Assembly (NCBI GenBank): GCA_025966255.1
Contig: JAOPVG010000254.1
Span: 1-8,890, forward strand
DNA from: Jatrophihabitans sp.
GTDB taxonomy: Bacteria; Actinomycetota; Actinomycetes; Mycobacteriales; Jatrophihabitantaceae
Length of the DNA stretch: 8,890 nt
Direction: 5' to 3'
Shown here piece after piece: positions 1-5,815 of this stretch (position 1 is its first letter; the number at the start of each line of letters is the position of its first letter). A model generated the notes under the pieces. The model did not search any database. It was given only the letters and a program-made list of their open reading frames with translations, and was not told the DNA's origin. A program made the translations under genes and the position numbers.

Positions 1-638
1 TCGACGAACGTGATCGGCACCTCTTCGACGCGGTAGCCGCCGAGCAGCGCCCGCCGGGCGAGGTCGACCTGAAAGCAGTAGCCCTGCGACGCCACGGCGG
101 CGTAATCGATCGACTCGAGCACCTCGCGCCGGTAGGCCCGATATCCGCCGGTCATGTCCCGCAGGCTGACGCCCAGCGCGAGGCGCACGTAGAGATTGCC
201 GCCGACCGAGATGACCTTGCGCGAGGCCGGCCAGTTGACGACGGCGCCACCGGGGATCCAGCGCGAACCCAGCACGACGTCGGCGTGCTCGAGCGCGGTG
301 AGCAACCGCGGCAGTTGCTCCGGAGCGTGCGAGCCGTCGGCGTCCATCTCCACGACGACGTCGTAGCCGGCGTCGAGCGCCCAGTCGAACCCGGCGATGT
401 ACGCGGCGCCGAGACCGGCCTTCGTCGTGCGGTGCAGCGCGTGGACGCGCGGGTCCTCCTCGCTCAGCGCGTCGGCCACCTTGCCGGTGCCATCCGGGCT
501 GCCGTCGTCGACCACGAGGATGTGCACCTCCGGGGTCGAGAGCAGCACCCGTTCGACGATCCGCTCGATGTTCTCGCGCTCTTGATAGGTCGGGATGACC
601 ACGAGCACGCCGCCGCGCTTCCCGTCGGACGGGGTCAT
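1..638 (-). CDS. ppm1: Polyprenol monophosphomannose synthase (GT2 family), partial at C-terminus
   Basis: This gene encodes a DPM1-type family 2 glycosyltransferase. Such enzymes transfer mannose from GDP-mannose to polyprenyl phosphate at the inner membrane face, giving the donor for extracytoplasmic mannosyltransferases. 212 codons are visible before the frame leaves the left edge. Visible motifs, in order: VVIPTYQERENI (about 13-24), the nucleotide-binding VVDDGSPDGT (42-51), KAGLGAAYIAGF (73-84), the DxD metal site in EMDADGSH (D99 and D101), GSRWIPGG (124-131), SRKVISVGGNLY (139-150) and RDMTGGYRAYRRE (160-172). This order is diagnostic of actinobacterial Ppm1 and DPM1. The ATG (638-636) overlaps the lnt stop as ATGA, so translational coupling to lnt is expected. 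A purine-rich AGGAAGAG (657-650) lies 11 nt upstream. No extra membrane domain is present at the N-terminus, so this is the stand-alone form. Family and role are secure; only the C-terminal end is missing. Confidence 0.93.
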   Translation of the reverse strand, partial: MTPSDGKRGGVLVVIPTYQERENIERIVERVLLSTPEVHILVVDDGSPDGTGKVADALSEEDPRVHALHRTTKAGLGAAYIAGFDWALDAGYDVVVEMDADGSHAPEQLPRLLTALEHADVVLGSRWIPGGAVVNWPASRKVISVGGNLYVRLALGVSLRDMTGGYRAYRREVLESIDYAAVASQGYCFQVDLARRALLGGYRVEEVPITFV

Positions 639-2230
639 GTCGTCACCATCTCTTCCTGTGCCTCCTCCGCGGGCGGCGCGTCCTTGCTGGGTGACCGGAT
701 GCGCCGATTGCGCCAAACGACCCCGGCAACCCCGACGAGCGCCAGCGCGGTGAGGACGTATTCCGGCCAGGCCCCCACGCGCGTCGCCAGCGTAGTGGCC
801 GACCGCACCGGCACGGTGTCAACCAGGATGGCCGCCGAGTACAGCGCTCCGGAGCGGTCGCGCACCGTGCCGTCGGGGCCGATGACGGCCGACATGCCTG
901 TGGTGGCGACCTGGACGACGGTGCGCCCGTTCTCGACGGCGCGGAGCTGACTCATCGCGAGTTGCTGGTAGGTCTCGGCGGTGTGGCCGAACGTCGCGTT
1001 GTTGGTCTGGACGACGAGCAGTTGCGCTCCGGCCGAGACCGAGGAGCGGACGAGATCGTCGTAGGCGACCTCGAAGCAGATGACGTCACCGATGGGGACG
1101 GGCCCGCCGCGCAGCAGACCGTTGCCGTGGCCGGCGACCATGTCCTGGGTGACGGTCTTGGCGTCGGAGCTGACCGCTTGGGCGATGCTGCGCAGCGGGA
1201 TGTACTCGGCGAAGGGCACCGGGTGCCGCTTGACGTATTGCGCGCCGGGCCCAGTGGTCGGTGACCACAGGATCCCCACGTTGCGCCGGTGCGTCGGGCC
1301 CGGTCCCTGCAGGATGGCGCCGACGAGGACGGGGACGCCGATCGCCTTCACCGCGCGGTCGATCTCCGCCGCGGCGGCAGGGTCCTGGAACGGGTCGACG
1401 TCGGATGAGTTCTCCGGCCAGAGCACGAGGCTCGGCCGGGCCACCTTGCCCTGCGCGACCTGCTGCGCCAGCTTCAACGTCTGCTCGACATGGTTGTCGA
1501 GCACCTGCCGGGCCCGTTCCTCGAAGGCGAGGCTGCCGAGGTCGGGCAGGCCGCCCTGGATCACCGCGATCGTCTCGGTGCGGCCGGCGGCGTCCGGAGC
1601 GGGCGACAGCGGCCAGGACAAGACGAGCCCGGCGAGCGGCAAGGCCACCAGGACCGCGACGCCGCACGCTACGGCGCGGATGCGCAGCGGCCACACGTTC
1701 ATCACTGCTGCGGCGAGTCCGCCGCCGGCGACGGCCACGATGAAGGTCACCAGCGGCGCTCCGCCCAGGGCGGCGAACCACTTCAGCGGCGACTCGGCCT
1801 GGCTGAACGCGAGCCGGCCCCACGGGAAGCCGCCGAAGGGGATGCGATCGCGGAGGAACTCCTCGAGCACCCACGCCGCGCCGACCCAGATCGGGCCGAC
1901 GGGCAGCCGGGCGAGCACCGGGAGCACGGCCCCGAGCACGGCGAAGAAGGCGGCGAAGGCGAGGCCCAGAATGATCCACGGCACCGGGCCGACGTACACG
2001 CCCGTCCACTGCACGAGCGGCAGCAGGAACGAGCAGCCGTAGAGGTAGCCGAGCCAGGCGCCGGTCCGGCTGCGGCGGCCGTCCACCGCCACGGAGAGCA
2101 TTGCGACGGAGACGAAGGCGGCCGGCCAGATGCCGAACCGCGGGAAGGCCAACACCCCGATCACTCCGCCGCCGACGGCGATCAGCGCGGCCCACCGCTT
2201 GGAAAACGCGGGGTCGCGGATCGGGCGCAT
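635..2230 (-). CDS. lnt: Apolipoprotein N-acyltransferase
   Basis: This 531-residue integral membrane enzyme transfers an acyl chain from a phospholipid to the N-terminal diacylglyceryl-cysteine of exported lipoproteins, the last step of lipoprotein maturation. Hydrophobic segments fill roughly residues 15-205 and one closing helix lies near 487-506. Between them is a nitrilase-like (CN hydrolase) domain on the outer face. The Glu-Lys-Cys triad is recognisable: E273 in LVLWPENSS, K334 in YVKRHPVPFAEYIP and C385 in GDVICFEVAY. E342 in PFAEY matches the conserved accessory glutamate. The membrane motif IPFGGFPWGRL (130-140) is also typical. The length fits the family. The ATG at 2230 has GGAGA 10 nt upstream (2245-2241), a rather long spacing. 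The stop overlaps the ppm1 start by four bases. In M. tuberculosis the two activities are one polypeptide; here they are adjacent genes. A 144-bp leader with an inverted repeat separates it from the upstream amidohydrolase. Confidence 0.96.
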   Translation of the reverse strand: MRPIRDPAFSKRWAALIAVGGGVIGVLAFPRFGIWPAAFVSVAMLSVAVDGRRSRTGAWLGYLYGCSFLLPLVQWTGVYVGPVPWIILGLAFAAFFAVLGAVLPVLARLPVGPIWVGAAWVLEEFLRDRIPFGGFPWGRLAFSQAESPLKWFAALGGAPLVTFIVAVAGGGLAAAVMNVWPLRIRAVACGVAVLVALPLAGLVLSWPLSPAPDAAGRTETIAVIQGGLPDLGSLAFEERARQVLDNHVEQTLKLAQQVAQGKVARPSLVLWPENSSDVDPFQDPAAAAEIDRAVKAIGVPVLVGAILQGPGPTHRRNVGILWSPTTGPGAQYVKRHPVPFAEYIPLRSIAQAVSSDAKTVTQDMVAGHGNGLLRGGPVPIGDVICFEVAYDDLVRSSVSAGAQLLVVQTNNATFGHTAETYQQLAMSQLRAVENGRTVVQVATTGMSAVIGPDGTVRDRSGALYSAAILVDTVPVRSATTLATRVGAWPEYVLTALALVGVAGVVWRNRRIRSPSKDAPPAEEAQEEMVTT

Positions 2231-2304
2231 CGACCCAGTATCTCCGAGTGCGGTCAGGACGGCCCAGGAACTCTCAGCGTCGGCCGGTACGTGTTCCCAC
2301 TCGT

Positions 2305-2362
2305 GGCCACTTACGCGGACTAGTTGTCACGTCCAGGCGACCACCAGAGGTCGTAAGTGACC
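2305..2362 (-). promoter_or_regulatory. Inverted repeat in the lnt leader
   Basis: Arms GGCCACTTACG (2305-2315) and CGTAAGTGACC (2352-2362) pair over 11 positions with one mismatch that would be a wobble pair in RNA, around a 36-nt loop. A second, smaller hairpin, CGACC (2338-2342) with GGTCG (2349-2353), uses part of the right arm and so excludes the large one. The pair lies just after the amidohydrolase stop and 75 nt or more before the lnt ATG. There is no following U-run, so a classical terminator is unlikely. It may be an operator, an attenuator-like element or chance. Confidence 0.4.
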
Positions 2363-2374
2363 CCGGACCGTGGG

Positions 2375-3937
2375 TCAGGCCGAGAGGAGGCCGGCGTCGA
2401 AGATCGGCCGGCCGCTCCGGACCGTAGCCAGGCAGGTGGGCAGCTCGCGACCGGGCGCGATGTCCGGCAATCCGGACACCGCCGCGTCGGCTGCCGGCTG
2501 CCCCGTGTCCGCCACCGGCTCCCCCGCCCGCCAGACCGCGAACGTCGCCGGACGACCGGGCACCAGCACGCCCTCGCCGTCGCGCCCGGCCGCCCGGCCG
2601 CCGGCCTCGGTGTGCGCGGTGAACGCCGCCTGCGGAGTGATCGCGGCGGCGGGATCGCTCGGATACGCCGCGGCTCGCACGGCGGCCCACGGGCCGAGCT
2701 CGGTGACCGGTGCGTCTGACCCGAAGACGAACGGCACTCCGGCGGCGTCGAGGTCGGCGAAGCGGTTGAGCCTGCGCGCCCGCGCGGCACCGAGGCGGGC
2801 GGCGTACATGCCGTCCGGACCGCCCCACAGCGTGTCAAAGACCGGCTGCATCGAGGCCGTCAAACCGCTCGCGGCGAGACGGGCCGGATCGCGGACGAAT
2901 TCGGCGTGCTCGATGCGGTGCCCGACTCCAGCGGGGCGGCCACGCCGCTCGCTCACCAGATCGACCGCATCCAGGACCTGATCGACCGCCGCGTCGCCGA
3001 TGGCGTGGAAGCCGGCCTGCAGCTCGGCCGCGGCGCAGAGCGCGATGTGCTCGGCGACCTCGGCCGTGTCGAAGCGCAGCAGCCCGCTGGAGTCGGGACG
3101 GTCGGCGTAGGGCTCGTGCAGCGCGGCCGTGTGCGAGCCGAGCGAACCGTCGCAGAACAGATCACCGCCGGCGCCCACCGCACCGAGCTCGCGGGCCGTG
3201 TCGATGCCGCGCAACTCCCCCCAGTAGCCGATCACTTCGGGCACCGGCTCGTCGGCGGACAGGGCGAGAAGGCCGAGAAGGTCGTCCGCGCTCGAGATCA
3301 CCGGGCCGGCCATCTCGTGTACGCAGGCGATGCCGAGCGCGGCGGCCGCCCGCAGTGCGGCCCGCTGGGCATCGCGGCGCTGCCCGGCCGAGAGCGCGCC
3401 CTGGGCCGCATCCCGCACCGCATCGTGTGCCGGGCCGCGCTGCCAACCGTCGGCTCGGTACCCGGTCAGGTCGCGCAGCCGCGGGACCGCGGCCATCAGC
3501 GACGACGACGCGACCGCAGAGTGGACGTCGACCCGGGCCAGGTACACCGCGCCGCCGTAGGACGCGCGGTCGAGTTCGGCGGCGGTCGGTGGCCGCTGCT
3601 CGGGCCAGCGCGTCTCGTCCCAACCGCTGCCGAGGATCGGCCGGCCGCGAGCCGCGCGGGCCGACTTGTCGAGCGCGGCGAGAGCCTCGGCGAGCGAGCC
3701 GGCGGCACGGAGGTCGAGGCCGGTCAGCGCGAGCCCGGTCGACGTCGCGTGGACGTGCGCGTCGACGAACGCGGCCGTGACCAACGCGCCGTCGAGATCG
3801 ACAACATCGGCGCCGACCTGCTCCGCGGCGGCAGCTTCCTGCCCTACCCACTTGATGACGCCGCCGTCCACGAGCAGAGCGGTGGCATCACGGGCGGCGG
3901 GCGTGCGCACGCGGCCGTTGCGGTAGAGGGTCGGCAC
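2375..3937 (-). CDS. Metal-dependent amidohydrolase, YtcJ-like (Amidohydro_3 type)
   Basis: This 520-residue protein belongs to the amidohydrolase superfamily, the YtcJ/N-substituted-formamide-deformylase-like branch. It should be a cytoplasmic hydrolase of amide or similar bonds; the substrate cannot be told from sequence. The N-terminal composite-domain strand reads LYRNGRVRTP. The metal-binding HxH is in FVDAHVH (H61, H63). Other family signatures are LGSGWDETRWP (102-112), DGSLGSHTAAL (263-273), GFHAIGDAAVDQVLD (H311), HRIEHAEFV (H344) and the late aspartate in VFGSDAPVTELGPW (D408), followed by ITPQAAFTAHT. Length is near the usual 500-550. The start is GTG at 3937-3935, chosen because the N-terminus aligns with the family; the ribosome-binding site is poor (GGGG almost abuts the GTG). 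It starts 43 nt after the stop of the upstream secreted propeller protein and lies 144 nt before lnt. No signal peptide. Superfamily secure, function unknown. Confidence 0.9.
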   Translation of the reverse strand: MPTLYRNGRVRTPAARDATALLVDGGVIKWVGQEAAAAEQVGADVVDLDGALVTAAFVDAHVHATSTGLALTGLDLRAAGSLAEALAALDKSARAARGRPILGSGWDETRWPEQRPPTAAELDRASYGGAVYLARVDVHSAVASSSLMAAVPRLRDLTGYRADGWQRGPAHDAVRDAAQGALSAGQRRDAQRAALRAAAALGIACVHEMAGPVISSADDLLGLLALSADEPVPEVIGYWGELRGIDTARELGAVGAGGDLFCDGSLGSHTAALHEPYADRPDSSGLLRFDTAEVAEHIALCAAAELQAGFHAIGDAAVDQVLDAVDLVSERRGRPAGVGHRIEHAEFVRDPARLAASGLTASMQPVFDTLWGGPDGMYAARLGAARARRLNRFADLDAAGVPFVFGSDAPVTELGPWAAVRAAAYPSDPAAAITPQAAFTAHTEAGGRAAGRDGEGVLVPGRPATFAVWRAGEPVADTGQPAADAAVSGLPDIAPGRELPTCLATVRSGRPIFDAGLLSA

Positions 3938-3980
3938 GCCCCGAGTCTGCCAGCGGGGGCACCGTCCTCGGCTACCGGTG

Positions 3981-5582
3981 TCAGTGGGCGTGGACGACGA
4001 TCCGCACCGCGTCGGGCGTGGTTCCGGCGACCGACCGGGCCGTCACGACGAACGTCGCGGCCGCGGCGCTCGTCCGTGTCGCGGTGATGACCACACGGAT
4101 GAGGCCGACGGCCCGCGGGCCGATGTTCCCCGTCGGGTAAGTGCCGGCCCGCATCCGGGTGGTGATGTTGGCGCCCGCTCGGTAGAAGCCGGTCGTGATC
4201 CCGTGGTTGGCCTGCGAGCCCTTGATCGTGAACGAGGCCGTGACGAGCCCGTCGTTCTGGATCTTGACGTAGACGGAGACGCTCTTGCCCCGGGCGACGG
4301 AGACGGTCCGGGACTCGCCGCTGCCCGTCGGGCTGTACAGATTGTTGCCGACGAACTGGCCGGTGGCCGTGCCGCCGACCCACGCATCGGGTTGTCGGAG
4401 TGCGTACGCCGCGAGGAACGAGGCTTTGGAGTCACCGCCGGCCTTGGTGAAGCTGCCCGCCGCGAAGACCTTCCCACCGAAGCTCGCCAGCGCGGTCGTG
4501 TTGCCGAAGTATGGCCCTTGACCGGCGCCGTCGGACCCGAGCGGCCGCCACACGTACCCGTCGAAGTAGGCGATGTCGTCAGCGGTGGCTACGCCGTTCG
4601 CATTCTGGAAGGAGCCGGCCGCGATGAGGAGTGACCCGACGGAGGTCAACGCGTTGATGAACGCGGTCGTCGGGAACCAGCCATTGCTACCCGCGGTATT
4701 CGCGCCAACCGCATGCCAGGCCGCGCCGTCCCAACGAGCAACGTGGTCCGCTTGGGCGATCCCCGCGACGTTGAGCGCATCCGTGCCGACGTACACGTTC
4801 GTGCCTACCGCATGCAGGCCCCGCACGAAGGTGTCGATGCCGGTGCCCATCGCCTGCCACGTGCCGTTGTCGTAGGCGGCGACGTGATCGGCGTCGGCGA
4901 TGGTCGCAAGGTTGATGAACCCGCCGCCCGCGTACAGCTTGCCGGTGCTGTCGGCCGTGAGCGCATAGACCGCGCCGCTGAAATCCCCGTCGTTCAGGAC
5001 GGTCGGGCTGGCCACACCGGTAGTGAGGTCGCAGGCCACCAGGTAGTCCGCGGCCGCAATTCCCGCGCCGTTCTGGAACGCTCCACCGACGTAGAGCGTG
5101 TTGCCGATGACCTGCAGCGCGTTGACGTTGCCGGTGAACGCCGGCCCGGGCACCAGCGAGTTGCAGAACGGCGCCCAGCTGAATGTGGTCGGGTCCCATA
5201 CCGCCAGGAAGTCGGCATTGGCGTTGCCACCCGCGTTGTGGAACGTGCCACCCGCGAACACCTTGCCGGCGTGATACGCGATCGCGAATACGCCGCCGTC
5301 CGCCAGCGGGGTATTGCCGAGGGCACTCCACGTCGCGCCGTTCCACCTCGCAATCCGGGCGGCCTTGGGGTTGCCGCCGGCCGAGGTGAAGCTGCCGCCG
5401 ACGTACAGGGCGCCGGGCGCCTGGGTGTTCAAGGCGGTCACGTGGCCGTTCAGCGAGGCCAGCGCGGATGGGCTACCGACCCCGACGTGGTCCCATCCCC
5501 CGGGTCCGACGGCGGGCGCGGCCGGCGCGGCGGTGACGATCGCGGTGACGATCGCGGCCAGGACAAGCATGGATCGACGCAT
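3981..5582 (-). CDS. Secreted seven-repeat beta-propeller-like protein with C-terminal beta-sandwich-like domain
   Basis: This 533-residue exported protein is of unknown function. Residues 1-24 form a Sec signal peptide: MRRSM, a hydrophobic run with AIVTAIVTA, then an APAAPA cleavage site before VGPGG. No lipobox cysteine is seen, so it should be released or wall-associated. Residues about 59-403 hold seven repeats starting near 59, 108, 163, 216, 263, 319 and 372. Each is built as LYVGGSF, a Gly/Asn/Ala-rich turn, a VAxWD-like strand, then W-A-LG. This resembles Kelch or Rax2-type (cortical marker) repeats and suggests a seven-bladed propeller. Residues about 410-533 look like an all-beta C-terminal module (VSVARGKSVSVYVKIQNDG onward). 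The ATG at 5582 is preferred over upstream starts because AAGGAG (5594-5589) sits 6 nt before it and the signal peptide follows at once. It is divergent from lacI, which may control it. It could bind glycans or cell-surface partners, but no catalytic residues are recognised. Confidence 0.87.
   Translation of the reverse strand: MRRSMLVLAAIVTAIVTAAPAAPAVGPGGWDHVGVGSPSALASLNGHVTALNTQAPGALYVGGSFTSAGGNPKAARIARWNGATWSALGNTPLADGGVFAIAYHAGKVFAGGTFHNAGGNANADFLAVWDPTTFSWAPFCNSLVPGPAFTGNVNALQVIGNTLYVGGAFQNGAGIAAADYLVACDLTTGVASPTVLNDGDFSGAVYALTADSTGKLYAGGGFINLATIADADHVAAYDNGTWQAMGTGIDTFVRGLHAVGTNVYVGTDALNVAGIAQADHVARWDGAAWHAVGANTAGSNGWFPTTAFINALTSVGSLLIAAGSFQNANGVATADDIAYFDGYVWRPLGSDGAGQGPYFGNTTALASFGGKVFAAGSFTKAGGDSKASFLAAYALRQPDAWVGGTATGQFVGNNLYSPTGSGESRTVSVARGKSVSVYVKIQNDGLVTASFTIKGSQANHGITTGFYRAGANITTRMRAGTYPTGNIGPRAVGLIRVVITATRTSAAAATFVVTARSVAGTTPDAVRIVVHAH
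4374..5408 (-). repeat. Seven degenerate protein repeats (propeller blades) within the secreted protein
   Basis: Seven copies of a 47-56-residue unit are visible by eye. Blade cores begin LYVGGSF (59), VFAGGTF (108), LYVGGAF (163), LYAGGGF (216), VYVGTDA (263), LIAAGSF (319) and VFAAGSF (372). Most are followed by N-A-G/A-N-A-D-(H/D/F)-(V/L/I)-A and a W or Y-D pair. Blade 5 lacks the usual GGxF glycine-phenylalanine core, and blade 7 lacks the closing W-x-x-LG. Copies are diverged at the DNA level, so this is an old protein repeat and not recent tandem duplication. Confidence 0.8.
5531..5557 (-). repeat. 12-bp perfect tandem repeat in the signal-peptide core
   Basis: CGGTGACGATCG occurs twice back to back (5531-5542, 5543-5554) and is followed by CGG. 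Read on the minus strand it encodes the repeated IVTA in the hydrophobic core of the signal peptide. The unit is in frame, so gain or loss of a copy would lengthen or shorten the core by four residues. Confidence 0.85.
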
Positions 5583-5588
5583 AGCAGG

Positions 5589-5594
5589 CTCCTT
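5589..5594 (-). promoter_or_regulatory. Shine-Dalgarno site of the secreted propeller gene
   Basis: AAGGAG on the minus strand, 6 nt upstream of the ATG at 5582. It is the strongest ribosome-binding site in the window and fixes the start of the signal peptide, ruling out the longer upstream reading frame that runs into lacI. Confidence 0.8.
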
Positions 5595-5627
5595 AGCCGG
5601 AGCCCGGACCGTAGCGGCCGCGTTGCC

Positions 5628-5633
5628 GTTATG
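5628..5633 (-). promoter_or_regulatory. Weak -10 candidate for the secreted propeller gene
   Basis: The minus strand reads CATAAC, a 4/6 match to TATAAT, about 45 nt upstream of the ATG at 5582. No convincing -35 box lies 16-18 nt further upstream; that region is instead G/C-rich and holds two direct copies of GGGGTGC on the plus strand (5636-5642 and 5651-5657). Activator dependence or a different sigma factor is possible. Low confidence. Confidence 0.25.
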
Positions 5634-5784
5634 AGGGGGTGCTGCCCGAAGGGGTGCCCCCACTACCTGCCGATTTGCCCCGCGTCGATGCGATACGTGG
5701 AGGTACGGGCAGTGGGCCCGCGGATCGTCAGGACGCGGTTGCGCATCGGTGCCACCGATCGGCCGCATGGGCCCGGAGGTGCGG

Positions 5785-5798
5785 CGGTAGCGTTTACA
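5785..5798. promoter_or_regulatory. Candidate LacI-family operator (cre-like)
   Basis: The minus strand reads TGTAAACGCTACCG. Against the LacI/CcpA-type consensus TGWAANCGNTNWCA it matches 9 of the 11 specified positions, with an intact TGTAAACG half-site and a degenerate second half. It lies 17 bp before the lacI ATG and about 200 bp from the divergent propeller gene. That position suits autorepression of lacI, and the divergent gene may also respond. The inference rests on consensus matching by eye. Confidence 0.5.
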
Positions 5799-5809
5799 GC
5801 ACACGATCC

Positions 5810-5815
5810 AGGGAG
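5810..5815 (+). promoter_or_regulatory. Shine-Dalgarno site of lacI, favouring the TTG start
   Basis: AGGGAG ends directly against the ATG at 5816, a spacing too short for normal initiation, but lies 6 nt before an in-frame TTG at 5822. The site therefore argues for initiation at TTG, giving a protein two residues shorter. Confidence 0.45.

Noticed and set aside
980..1015. NNATFG in Lnt, where the E. coli enzyme has a Trp in the corresponding loop
   Set aside because: From memory this variant is common in actinobacterial Lnt proteins, and the catalytic triad is intact, so it is not evidence of a defective enzyme.
3941..3980. Terminator between the propeller and amidohydrolase genes
   Set aside because: Only 5-bp stems are visible (CCGAG with CTCGG, CACCG with CGGTG), overlapping each other and without a T-run; insufficient for a call.
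2906..4087. Long plus-strand reading frame of 393 codons opposite the amidohydrolase
   Set aside because: It is antisense to a gene with complete family motifs; its composition is Arg/Gly/Val-rich and matches no family. High-GC DNA commonly leaves such shadow frames open.
5511..5582. Lipoprotein signal in the propeller protein, which would link it to lnt
   Set aside because: There is no cysteine near the cleavage site; the sequence APAAPA before VGPGG is an ordinary signal-peptidase I site.
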